The notes under the pieces are model-generated. The model saw only the letters and a list, made by a program, of their open reading frames with translations, did no database searches and was not told where the DNA came from. A stretch of 64,000 bases of DNA from Bradyrhizobium agreste (lineage in GTDB: Bacteria; Pseudomonadota; Alphaproteobacteria; Rhizobiales; Xanthobacteraceae): positions 113,038 through 177,037 of the forward strand of contig NZ_JACCHP010000019.1 in NCBI RefSeq assembly GCF_016031625.1, written 5' to 3'. Made by a program: the position numbers and the translations under genes. Below, in pieces: positions 9,384 to 17,555 of the stretch (positions are counted from its first letter, which is position 1; every line of letters begins with the position of its first letter).

Positions 9384-10058
9384 CTAATCCCCATACCCGC
9401 GCAGCCGCTCGATATCCAGGATGGTGACCCCGCCATATTCCAGTCGCAGCAGCCCCTCTTTCTCCAGGCGGTTCAGCGCGCGATTGGCGTTCTGGCGGGA
9501 CATGCCGGAAAGGGCTCCGATTTCTTCCTGGGTGATCTCCAGATGCGCGGTCGATTCCGGATAGAGGATCGGATTGAACAGCGAGGCGATGCTGCGGGCG
9601 AGGCGCGCGGTGGCATCGAGCGTGCGGTTGACCTCGAGCATGCCGATGAACTGGCCCAGCCGCTCGTTGAGCTGGCGCACCAGGAAGCGGTTGAAACCGA
9701 CGCTGTTCTCGAACAGCCACATGAAGGCGCTTCGTTCCATCAGCGCGACGCGGCTGTCGCGCAGCGCGACCACGTCGTAGCGGCGCGGCTCGTTCTTGAG
9801 CACGCTGCCTTCGCCGAACCAGGCCCCTGCCGTCAGCCCGGCAAGGCTGGTCTCCTTGCCGTCGCGCGAGACCCCGCCCATACGGGCAAGGCCGCCCACC
9901 ATGCCGGCCCAATAGGCAAAGATATCGCCGCGCATGAACACGCTCTCGCCGGTGCCGTAGGACCGCTCCGTGATTCCGGCACGCGCGACCTCGATCTCGG
10001 CTGGTGTGAGCTCGCGCGACCAGGCGGCAATGCGCTTCAGATGATCCTCTGAAATCAT
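9384..10058 (-). CDS. Crp/Fnr-family transcriptional regulator
   Basis: A 224-residue regulator. Residues about 15-130 form a cyclic-nucleotide-binding type beta-roll (GTGESVFMRGDIFAYWAGMV, then GAWFGEGSVL). The C-terminal part is the Crp-type helix-turn-helix, with LEITQEEIGALSGMSRQNANRALNRLEKEGLL as its recognition region (residues about 170-205). No N-terminal cysteine cluster is seen, so it is not an oxygen-sensing Fnr. The canonical cAMP-contacting residues are not obvious, so the ligand is unknown. It is divergent from the liv operon, with 335 bases between them, and could regulate it, but that is only positional. Confidence 0.88.
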   Translation of the reverse strand: MISEDHLKRIAAWSRELTPAEIEVARAGITERSYGTGESVFMRGDIFAYWAGMVGGLARMGGVSRDGKETSLAGLTAGAWFGEGSVLKNEPRRYDVVALRDSRVALMERSAFMWLFENSVGFNRFLVRQLNERLGQFIGMLEVNRTLDATARLARSIASLFNPILYPESTAHLEITQEEIGALSGMSRQNANRALNRLEKEGLLRLEYGGVTILDIERLRGYGD

Positions 10059-10164
10059 GATCTCGAAGCCAGCCGCACCGTTCTGTCACTCCCATGCCGC
10101 TGTTGCACTGCAACAGAATCGCTTCGGCCATCCATCCGACGAAAGATGAAGACCCGCTCGGCCC

Positions 10165-10177
10165 GACAAACTTTGTC
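10165..10177. promoter_or_regulatory. Palindrome between Crp-type gene and liv operon
   Basis: GACAAACTTTGTC is a perfect palindrome with 6-base arms about a central C. It lies in the 335-base gap (10059-10393) between the divergent regulator and livG. A TTGTCA follows at 10184, with AAAATAGC 17 bases on, a possible but weak sigma-70 type promoter toward livG. Operator function is inference. Nothing else notable is seen in this gap. Confidence 0.35.
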
Positions 10178-10393
10178 GCAGAATTGTCAGGCCGGAGACA
10201 TTTCAAAATAGCGCTTTCCCCTATTGAGGACCACCTCGGGCGATGCGGCTTTTGATCCCTCGCGGGAACGAAGGTGGCGCCGGTCCGGTCGAGACCAATA
10301 GCTGCATGGTCTGGCCGGCACGACCGTACTAGGATCGCCTGACAGGAACGGACGAAGAGCGCCAGTCAAGCGCCATCACCGGGAGGGATTCGT

Positions 10394-11218
10394 TTGGTGG
10401 CTACCAGTCTCGAAGTGCGCGGCGTGTCCCTGCGATTCGGCGGCGTCCGTGCTCTGACCGACGTCAGCTTCGCCATCAGGGAAGGCGAGCTGTTCTCGAT
10501 CATCGGCCCCAACGGCGCCGGCAAGACCTCGATCGTGAACTGTATTTCCGGCCGCTACAAGCCGACCGAAGGCCAGCTGTTCTACAAGGACCGCGATATC
10601 ACCGGCTTGACGCCGAATGCCCGCGCCTCGCTCGGCATCGGCCGCACCTTCCAGAATCTGGCGCTGTTCCACCACATGAGCGTGCTCGACAACATCATGG
10701 TCGGCCGCCATCACCTCTTGAAGAACAATTTCCTCACGGGCTCGCTGTACTGGCTCACCGGGGCGCGCAAGGAGGAACTCGAGCACCGCCGCAAGGTGGA
10801 GGAGATCATCGACTTCCTCGATCTGCAGTCGGTGCGTAAGGCCACCGCCGGCACCCTCTCCTACGGCCTGCGCAAGCGCGTGGAGCTCGCCCGTGCCATG
10901 GCCCTGGAGCCGCGCCTGATCCTCCTCGACGAGCCCATGGCCGGCATGAATTTCGAGGAAAAGGAGGACATGGCCCGCTACATCGTCGATCTCAACGAGG
11001 AGTTCGGGATGACGGTGGTGATGATCGAGCACGACATGGGCGTGGTGATGGACATCTCCCACCGCGTCATGGTGCTGGATTTCGGCAAGAAGATCGCCGA
11101 TGGCGATCCGGCGACCGTGCTCGCCGATCCCCACGTCAAGCGCGCCTATCTCGGCGAAGAGGACGAGGTGCTGGTCGATCCCGATGATGCCCCTGCGGCG
11201 CAGGAGAGCGCGGCATGA
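10394..11218 (+). CDS. livG: Liv-type ABC transporter ATP-binding protein
   Basis: One of the two cytoplasmic ATPases of a branched-chain amino-acid type importer. Walker A is GPNGAGKT at residues 38-45, the signature is LSYGLRKRVEL (a variant of LSGGQ) and Walker B is LILLDEP followed by MAGMN. The insert RTFQNLALFHHMSVLDNIMVG is typical of LivG as opposed to LivF. The start is TTG at 10394 or the next codon GTG at 10397, with GGGAGGG just upstream. It is the first gene of the operon, and its stop overlaps the ATG of the acyl-CoA ligase gene (ATGATG), implying translational coupling. The C-terminal acidic tail (about 20 residues) is longer than usual. Confidence 0.93.
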   Translation: MVATSLEVRGVSLRFGGVRALTDVSFAIREGELFSIIGPNGAGKTSIVNCISGRYKPTEGQLFYKDRDITGLTPNARASLGIGRTFQNLALFHHMSVLDNIMVGRHHLLKNNFLTGSLYWLTGARKEELEHRRKVEEIIDFLDLQSVRKATAGTLSYGLRKRVELARAMALEPRLILLDEPMAGMNFEEKEDMARYIVDLNEEFGMTVVMIEHDMGVVMDISHRVMVLDFGKKIADGDPATVLADPHVKRAYLGEEDEVLVDPDDAPAAQESAA

Positions 11219-13146
11219 TGGATTATGCAGCTCGCGTCGCGCAGGCCGACACCTATCCGAAGATGCTCCGGCTCAATGCCAGGGAGCACGGCAACGAGAT
11301 CGCAATGCGCGAGAAGGATCTCGGGCTCTGGCGCATCTTCACCTGGAACGACTATCAGGCCCGGGTGCGTGATTTCGCGCTGGGTCTCGTCGAGCTCGGC
11401 CTTGGTCGCGGGGATGTCATCGGCATCATCGGCGACAACCGGCCGGACTGGGTCGCGGCAGAAGTGGCGACGCATGCCATTGGCGGCCTCAGCCTCGGGC
11501 TCTATCGCGACGTGCTGGACGAGGAAGCCTCCTATCTTCTCAACTATGGCGAGGCGCAGCTCGTCTTCGCCGAGGACGAGGAGCAGGTCGACAAGCTGCT
11601 GACCCTTGCCGAGCGGGTGCCGAAGCTGAAGCACATCATCTATTCCGATCCGCGCGGAATGCGGAAATACGACGACCCGCGCCTGATGTCGGCGGAGAAG
11701 TTTGCCGAGCTCGGCCGTGCCCGCGCCGCGCGCGAGCCGGAGCTCTACGACAGACTGGTCGATGCCACCAACGGCGAGGACGTCGCGATCCTCTGCACCA
11801 CGTCCGGCACCACCTCGCATCCCAAGCTCGCGATGCTCGCCGCCGGCCGCGTGCTCGGCCATTGTGCGACCTATCTCGCATTCGACCCCAAGGGTCCCGA
11901 CGACGAATATGTCTCGGTGCTGCCGTTGCCCTGGATCATGGAACAGGTCTACGTGCTCGGCAAAGGTCTGCTCTGCCGGATGAAGATCAACTTCGTCGAA
12001 GAGCCCGACACGATGATGAACGATCTGCGCGAGATCGCACCGACCTTCGTGCTGTTCGCACCGCGCGTCTGGGAATCCATTGCCGCCGATGTCCGCGCCA
12101 AGGTGATGGACGCAACGCCCTTCAAGCAGCGCCTGTTCGATGTCGGCATGAAGTCTGGTCTTGCCGCGCTCGAGCAGGGCAAACGCTCAGCCTTTGCCGA
12201 CGCGATCCTGTTCCGCGCCCTGCGCGACCGGCTCGGCTTCACCCGCCTTCGCTCGGCCGCGACCGGCGGCGCGGCACTCGGTCCTGACACCTTCAAGTTC
12301 TTCCAGGCCATGGGCGTGCCGCTGCGCACGCTCTACGGCCAGACCGAGCTGCTCGGTGCCTACACGCTGCATCCCGAGGGCAAGGTCGATCCCGATACCA
12401 CCGGCGTGCCGATGGCCGACAGCGTCGAGATCCGCATCGACAATGCCGACATCCACGGTGTCGGCGAGATCGTCGTACGGCATCCCAACATGTTCCTCGG
12501 CTACTACAAGAACCCGGAAGCCAGCGTCGCCGACATCAAGGACGGCTGGCTGTGCTCCGGCGATGCCGGCTATTTCAACGCCGACAACCAGCTCGTCGTC
12601 ATCGACCGCATCAAGGATCTCGCCGAGACCTCCCGCGGCGAGCGCTTCTCGCCGCAGTTCATCGAGAACAAGCTGAAATTCTCGCCCTATATCGCCGAAG
12701 CCGTGGTGCTTGGGGCCGGCCGCGACGCGCTCGCGGCAATGATCTGCATCCGCTACTCCATCATCTCGAAATGGGCGGAGAAGAACCGCCTCTCCTTCAC
12801 GACCTACAGCGACCTCGCCTCACGGCCCGAGGTCTACGCGCTGCTTCAGAAGGAGGTCGAGACCGTCAACGCCACGCTGCCGCCGGCCCAGCGCATCTCG
12901 CGCTTCCTGCTGCTCTATAAGGAGCTCGACGCCGACGACGGCGAGCTCACCCGGACGCGAAAGGTGCGCCGCGGCGTCATCAACGAGAAATACGCCGGCA
13001 TTATCGACGCCATCTACCGCGGCGATTCCGATATCCCCGTCGACACCGTGATCCGCTTCCAGGACGGCACCACGCAGCGGGTGCGAACGACGCTGCGCGT
13101 GGTGGACCTCGGCGGGCACGGGCACATGGCGGAGGCTGCGGAGTGA
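11215..13146 (+). CDS. AMP-forming acyl-CoA synthetase embedded in the liv operon
   Basis: A 643-residue member of the ANL adenylating family, resembling long-chain acyl-CoA synthetases. It would activate a carboxylic acid with ATP and CoA in the cytoplasm. The phosphate-binding loop reads CTTSGTTSHPKLAML, where most relatives have TSGTTGxPK, so a Gly is Ser. Further motifs are YGQTELLG, GWLCSGDAGYF and DRIKDLAETSRGERFSPQFIE. The catalytic Lys near the C-terminus could not be placed with certainty. Its place between livG and livH, with a 4-base overlap to livG, suggests that it activates what the transporter brings in, perhaps an aromatic or other organic acid. The substrate is not readable from sequence. 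Confidence 0.88.
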   Translation: MMDYAARVAQADTYPKMLRLNAREHGNEIAMREKDLGLWRIFTWNDYQARVRDFALGLVELGLGRGDVIGIIGDNRPDWVAAEVATHAIGGLSLGLYRDVLDEEASYLLNYGEAQLVFAEDEEQVDKLLTLAERVPKLKHIIYSDPRGMRKYDDPRLMSAEKFAELGRARAAREPELYDRLVDATNGEDVAILCTTSGTTSHPKLAMLAAGRVLGHCATYLAFDPKGPDDEYVSVLPLPWIMEQVYVLGKGLLCRMKINFVEEPDTMMNDLREIAPTFVLFAPRVWESIAADVRAKVMDATPFKQRLFDVGMKSGLAALEQGKRSAFADAILFRALRDRLGFTRLRSAATGGAALGPDTFKFFQAMGVPLRTLYGQTELLGAYTLHPEGKVDPDTTGVPMADSVEIRIDNADIHGVGEIVVRHPNMFLGYYKNPEASVADIKDGWLCSGDAGYFNADNQLVVIDRIKDLAETSRGERFSPQFIENKLKFSPYIAEAVVLGAGRDALAAMICIRYSIISKWAEKNRLSFTTYSDLASRPEVYALLQKEVETVNATLPPAQRISRFLLLYKELDADDGELTRTRKVRRGVINEKYAGIIDAIYRGDSDIPVDTVIRFQDGTTQRVRTTLRVVDLGGHGHMAEAAE

Positions 13147-13157
13147 TACAGATAGTC

Positions 13158-13247
13158 GTCATGCGCGGGCTTGACCCGCGCATCCATCCTCTTCCGAACA
13201 GTCTTCCTTCCGCATCGATGGATTGCCGGGTCAAGCCCGGCAATGAC
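13158..13247. repeat. Paired palindromic repeat inside the liv operon
   Basis: Two inverted copies face each other: GTCATGCGCGGGCTTGACCC at the left and GGGTCAAGCCCGGCAATGAC at the right. Each arm is itself a hairpin (GCGCGGG/CCCGCGC and TTGCCGGG/CCCGGCAA). This is the GTCATTGCCGGGCTTGACCC family common in Bradyrhizobium and relatives. Lying within an operon, it could affect mRNA stability between the ligase and livH. Confidence 0.75.
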
Positions 13248-13264
13248 GAGCTGAGTCACCCGAT

Positions 13265-14158
13265 ATGAACACCGCCTTCCTCATCCAGCTCCTGGTCAAC
13301 GGCCTCGTGGTCGGCACGCTCTACGGTGTGGTCGCGATGTCGTTCGTGCTGATTTACAAGGCGACGCAGGTCGTCAACTTTGCGCAAGGTGAATTGCTGC
13401 TGGTCGGCGCCTGGGTGTGCTGGGCCTTGCTTGCAAAATACCAGGTGCCGTTCTGGATCGGCATGCCGATCACGCTGGTGTTCATGTTCGTGTTCGGCAT
13501 CGCGGTGCAGGTGCTGATCCTGCGGCCGATGATCGGCGAGCCCATCATCTCGGTGATCATGGTGACGATCGGTCTCTCCACCGTGCTGCAGGCGACGCTA
13601 AAATGGATGTTCGGCGTCAATCCGCAGCCGTTCCCGCGGGTGTTCGAAAGCCAGTCGGTCAACCTGTTCGGACTCCAGATCCAGACCGTCTACGTCATGA
13701 GCCTCGTCGTGTCGGTCGCGATGATGATCGGCATGGCCTGGTTCTTCCGCGCATCGAAGTACGGCCTTGCGATGCGCGCCACGGCGTTCAACCAGCAGGT
13801 GGCGCAGTCGCTCGGCATTTCCGTCAAGAGCGTGTTCGCGATGGCCTGGGCGATCTCGGCGACCGTCTCGGCGGTCGCGGGCGTCGTCGTCGCCGTGGTC
13901 AATGGCGTGTCCTCGGGCCTTGCTGCCTACGGCATCAAGGTGTTTCCGGCGGCGATCCTCGGCGGGCTCGATTCCGTCGGCGGCGCCGTGCTGGGCGGCA
14001 TCATCATCGGGCTGCTGGAGAACGTCGCCCAATATGTCGACAGCCAATATCTGCACTGGGGCAATCTCTACGAGATCGCGCCGTTCTACGTCCTCATCAT
14101 CGTGCTGATGATCAAGCCCTACGGCCTGTTCGGCACCCACGACATCGAGCGGATCTGA
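13265..14158 (+). CDS. livH: Liv-type ABC transporter permease
   Basis: A 297-residue inner-membrane permease with about 8 membrane segments. It opens with FLIQLLVNGLVVGTLYGVVA and VNFAQGELLLVGA, both hallmarks of LivH. AMRATAFNQQVAQSLGI is the cytoplasmic loop that contacts the ATPases, and AAILGGLDSVGGAVLGG is another family motif. It partners with LivM, whose gene starts 3 bases after this stop. Confidence 0.93.
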   Translation: MNTAFLIQLLVNGLVVGTLYGVVAMSFVLIYKATQVVNFAQGELLLVGAWVCWALLAKYQVPFWIGMPITLVFMFVFGIAVQVLILRPMIGEPIISVIMVTIGLSTVLQATLKWMFGVNPQPFPRVFESQSVNLFGLQIQTVYVMSLVVSVAMMIGMAWFFRASKYGLAMRATAFNQQVAQSLGISVKSVFAMAWAISATVSAVAGVVVAVVNGVSSGLAAYGIKVFPAAILGGLDSVGGAVLGGIIIGLLENVAQYVDSQYLHWGNLYEIAPFYVLIIVLMIKPYGLFGTHDIERI

Positions 14159-14161
14159 CCC

Positions 14162-15235
14162 ATGGCCGGCCCTGCCCTCATCCCCGCTGGTGATTTTCGC
14201 ACCACTTACGCCGCGGACACCACGATCTTTCCGACCACCACCAGCCGCAACTTCGCGATAGCAGGTGTCGCGCTGCTCTGCCTCGCGCCGCAATTCTTCA
14301 GCGGCTACTGGCTCAGCATCCTGATCCAGATCGGCATCTTCTCGATCGCGGCGCTGGGCTTGAACATCCTCGTCGGCTTCACCGGCCAGATCTCGATCGG
14401 ACACGCCGCCTTCTTCCTGCTCGGCGCCTTCACCTCGGCCTACATCTCCAACAGTGCGCCGATCCCGGTGTTCTTCGCGATCCCGCTCGCGGGGCTCGTG
14501 ACGGCGCTGGTCGGACTGGTCTTCGGCATCCCCGCGGCGCGGCTGAAAGGACTGTACCTCGTCATCGCGACGCTCGCGGCACAATACATCCTGCTCGACT
14601 TCTTCTCCCGCGCCGAATGGTTCTCCGGCGGCTCGGTACCGGCTAGCGCCGAGCCGTTCTCGATCTTCGGTTACACGCTGCGGGGCGACCGGCAGTATTT
14701 CTACGTCGTGCTGGCCTATGTGCTCGCAAGCTACATCCTCGTCACCAATTTGATGCGCACGCGCGACGGCCGCGCGCTGGTGGCAATCCGCGACCATTAT
14801 CTCTCCGCCGAGATCATGGGCATCAACCTCACCAAGTACCGCACATTGTCGTTCGGCCTTGCTGCCTTCTTCGCCGGCATCGCCGGTGCGCTCTACGCGC
14901 ACTACCAGCTCGTGGTCTCCCAGGAAGGCTTTGGCATCGAGCGCTCGATCCTGTTCCTGGCCATGATCATCATCGGCGGCACCGGCTCGATCATGGGCAC
15001 GCTGATGGGCACCGCCTTCGTCGTGCTGCTGCCGGAGTCGATGGAATGGATCAGCCTGCATTTGAAGGGCGGCGCGATCGACAAGGCGCTGTCGCTCAAC
15101 ACCAACATCACCTTCCTGCGCGAGATCGCGATCGGAGTGATCATCATCGCGTTCCTGATGTTCGAGCCTGACGGGCTCGCGCATCGCTGGAGGCAGATCA
15201 AGGCGTACTGGAAACTCTACCCGTTCTCGCATTGA
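14162..15235 (+). CDS. livM: Liv-type ABC transporter permease
   Basis: A 357-residue inner-membrane permease, the second half of the channel with LivH. Signature stretches are LGLNILVGFTGQISIGHAAF, RLKGLYLVIATLAAQYI and the ATPase-contact loop RDGRALVAIRDHYLSAEIMGI. IIGGTGSIMGTLMGTAFVV follows. The N-terminal 30 or so residues before the first membrane segment are longer than in short LivM forms. The gene is directly downstream of livH, and livK follows 43 bases later. Confidence 0.93.
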   Translation: MAGPALIPAGDFRTTYAADTTIFPTTTSRNFAIAGVALLCLAPQFFSGYWLSILIQIGIFSIAALGLNILVGFTGQISIGHAAFFLLGAFTSAYISNSAPIPVFFAIPLAGLVTALVGLVFGIPAARLKGLYLVIATLAAQYILLDFFSRAEWFSGGSVPASAEPFSIFGYTLRGDRQYFYVVLAYVLASYILVTNLMRTRDGRALVAIRDHYLSAEIMGINLTKYRTLSFGLAAFFAGIAGALYAHYQLVVSQEGFGIERSILFLAMIIIGGTGSIMGTLMGTAFVVLLPESMEWISLHLKGGAIDKALSLNTNITFLREIAIGVIIIAFLMFEPDGLAHRWRQIKAYWKLYPFSH

Positions 15236-15278
15236 GCGCGGGCGACTTCACTTTAACGATAACAGGAGGAACCAACCC

Positions 15279-16559
15279 ATGAAGACAAGATCCCTTTTGA
15301 GCACCGCTTCCCTCGCGTTTGCGATCGCAGGCTTTGCGGCCAGCGCGCAGGCGCAGATCGCGGTTGGCCATCTCGCCGACTATTCCGGTGCGACCTCGGA
15401 CGTCGGCACGCCTTATGGCCAAGCCGTGGCCGACACGTTTGCCTGGATCAACAAGAACGGCGGTGTCGGCGGCAAGCAGGTCAATCTCGACACCAACGAC
15501 TACGGCTACCAGGTGCCGCGCGCGATCGCGCTCTACAAGAAATGGTCTGGTGGCGAGAAGGTTGCCGCGATCATGGGCTGGGGCACCGCGGACACCGAAG
15601 CGCTGACCGGCTTCGTCGCACAGGACAAGATTCCCTATGTCTCCGCCTCCTACGCGGCGGCGCTGACCGATCCGGAAGGCGTGAGCGGAAAGGCCAAGCC
15701 CGCCCCCTACAACTTCTTCTACGGCCCCAGCTACTCGGATGCGATGCGCGCATTGGTGACCTGGGCCGCCGAGGATTGGAAGGCCAAGGGCAAGAGTGGC
15801 AAGCCGAAATTCGTCCATATGGGCGGCAATCATCCCTATCCGAATGCGCCGAAGGCGGCCGGCGAGGCGATCGCCAACGAGCTCGGCTTCGAAGTGCTGC
15901 CGCCGATCGTGTTCGCGCTGACGCCCGGCGACTACAGTGCGCAGTGCCTCAGCCTGAAGAGCTCCGGTGCCAATTACGCCTATCTCGGCAACACCGCCGC
16001 CTCCAACATCTCCGTGCTGAAGGCCTGCAAGGCCGCCGGCGTGGACGTGCAGTTCCTCGGCAATGTCTGGGGCATGGATGAGAATGCCGCCAAGACAGCG
16101 GCCGACGCGGCCGACGGAGTCGTGTTCCCCCTGCGCACGGCGGTGACCTGGGGCGGCAACGCGCCGGGCATGAAGACGGTGATGGAAATCTCAAAAATGT
16201 CAGATGCGAGCGGCAAGGCCTATCGCCCGGTGCACTACATTGCCGGCGTCTGTAGCGCGCTCTACACCAGGGAAGCGCTCGATTGGGCCGCCAAGAATGG
16301 CGGCGCCACCGGGGAGAACGTCGCCAAGGGCTTCTACCAGAAGAAGGACTGGGTGCCGGCCGGGATGGAAGGCGTCTGCAATCCCTCGACCTGGACCGAC
16401 AAGGACCACCGCGGCACGCTGAAGGTCGACCTCTATCGCACCAAGGTCTCAGGTGCGACCGATGGCGATCTCAACGACCTCATGGCCAAGGGCACGATCA
16501 AGCTCGAGAAGGTCAAGACCATCGAACTGCCGCGCAAGCCGGAATGGCTGGGGTGGTGA
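15279..16559 (+). CDS. livK: Liv-type substrate-binding protein
   Basis: A 426-residue periplasmic binding protein of the same operon. The signal peptide is MKTRSLLSTASLAFAIAGF...AQA, with cleavage likely before QIAVGHLADYSGATSD, the ligand-loop strand. A strong Shine-Dalgarno (CAGGAGG) precedes the ATG. It belongs to the longer subgroup of these proteins, with extra sequence in the second lobe (NGGATGENVAKGFYQKKDWVPAG), a subgroup often linked to organic-acid uptake. That link is recollection, not proof. It is only distantly like the binding protein at the left edge of the window. Confidence 0.92.
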   Translation: MKTRSLLSTASLAFAIAGFAASAQAQIAVGHLADYSGATSDVGTPYGQAVADTFAWINKNGGVGGKQVNLDTNDYGYQVPRAIALYKKWSGGEKVAAIMGWGTADTEALTGFVAQDKIPYVSASYAAALTDPEGVSGKAKPAPYNFFYGPSYSDAMRALVTWAAEDWKAKGKSGKPKFVHMGGNHPYPNAPKAAGEAIANELGFEVLPPIVFALTPGDYSAQCLSLKSSGANYAYLGNTAASNISVLKACKAAGVDVQFLGNVWGMDENAAKTAADAADGVVFPLRTAVTWGGNAPGMKTVMEISKMSDASGKAYRPVHYIAGVCSALYTREALDWAAKNGGATGENVAKGFYQKKDWVPAGMEGVCNPSTWTDKDHRGTLKVDLYRTKVSGATDGDLNDLMAKGTIKLEKVKTIELPRKPEWLGW

Positions 16560-16585
16560 GCCCCCGCTTTCGCCCCTCACACAAC

Positions 16586-16692
16586 TGTCATCCCTCGCGA
16601 AGGCGGGGGATCCAGTACGCCGCGGCTTCTCGATGAATCTCCGGCGTCTCTGGAATACTGGGTCGCCCGGTCAAGCTGGGCGACGACAGCGG
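16586..16692. repeat. Palindromic repeat between livK and livF
   Basis: About 107 bases starting TGTCATCCCTCGCGAAGGCG and ending GGGCGACGACAGC. The inner arms CCAGTACGCCGCGGCTTCTC and ATACTGGGTCGCCCGGTCAA match another widespread Bradyrhizobium intergenic repeat type. Together with the repeat at 13158 it puts two repeat elements inside one operon. Confidence 0.65.
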
Positions 16693-16703
16693 AGTAACAA
16701 ATT

Positions 16704-17543
16704 ATGACCGAGACCGCAGAAGCCGTTCGTCCCTCGCCAAGCATCGTCCCCGCACCGCCCCTCCTCGCGGTGCACAACATCGAGGTCGTCTACGACGACG
16801 TGATCCTTGTGCTGCGCGGCCTCAGCCTCGACGTGCCCAAGGGCGCGATCGTGGCGCTGCTCGGGGCCAACGGCGCCGGCAAGTCGACGACGCTCAAGGC
16901 GATCTCGGGGCTGCTCAAGACCGAAGACGGCGAGGTGACGCGCGGCGAGATCCTGTTCGAGGGCGAGCGGATCAACGGCATCGACCCCGACAAGATCGTT
17001 CGCCGCGGCATCTTCCAGGTGATGGAGGGCCGGCGCATCGTCGCCGACATGACATCGTTCGAGAATCTCAAGCTCGGCGCCTTCACTCGCCGGGACCGCG
17101 AGGTCGATGCCGACCTCGACATGGTCTTCAGCTATTTCCCGCGCTTGAAGGAGCGCACCGGCCTTGCCGGTTATCTCTCCGGCGGCGAGCAGCAGATGCT
17201 CGCGATCGGCCGCGCGCTGATGGCGCGCCCGAAGATGATCCTGATGGACGAGCCTTCGATGGGCCTGTCACCGCTGCTGGTGAAGGAGGTGTTCTCGATC
17301 ATTCAGAAGATCAACCGCGATCTCGGCGTCACCATCCTCCTGGTCGAGCAGAATGCACGCGCTGCGCTCTCCGTGGCGAGCCACGGCTACATCATGGAAC
17401 AGGGCAAGGTCGTGCTCGACGGCAGCGCCGACGAGTTGCGCGACAACGAGGACGTCAAGGAATTCTACCTCGGCGGCGCCGGCGACCAGCGCAAGAGCTT
17501 CAAGAACCTCAAGAGCTTCAAGCGGCGCAAGCGCTGGCTGTGA
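16704..17543 (+). CDS. livF: Liv-type ABC transporter ATP-binding protein
   Basis: The second ATPase of the importer, 279 residues. Walker A is GANGAGKST at about residues 54-62, the signature is LSGGEQQMLAIGRAL and Walker B is MILMDEPSMGLSP, all in LivF form. The FQVMEGRRIVADMTSFENLK stretch is also LivF-like. The C-terminus ends in a basic run (SFKNLKSFKRRKRWL), an unusual tail. It is the last gene of the operon and is convergent with the epimerase gene, with 12 bases between the stops. Confidence 0.93.
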   Translation: MTETAEAVRPSPSIVPAPPLLAVHNIEVVYDDVILVLRGLSLDVPKGAIVALLGANGAGKSTTLKAISGLLKTEDGEVTRGEILFEGERINGIDPDKIVRRGIFQVMEGRRIVADMTSFENLKLGAFTRRDREVDADLDMVFSYFPRLKERTGLAGYLSGGEQQMLAIGRALMARPKMILMDEPSMGLSPLLVKEVFSIIQKINRDLGVTILLVEQNARAALSVASHGYIMEQGKVVLDGSADELRDNEDVKEFYLGGAGDQRKSFKNLKSFKRRKRWL

Positions 17544-17555
17544 TCCACAAGGAGC

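Noticed and set aside
8284..10206. 640-codon minus-strand frame over the MFS and Crp genes
   Set aside because: Its sequence is low in hydrophobic pattern and rich in Arg, His and Asp as expected for an antisense shadow in high-GC DNA; both covered genes are recognisable.
13598..15232. 544-codon minus-strand frame over livH and livM
   Set aside because: Antisense shadow of two intact permeases, with no domain seen.
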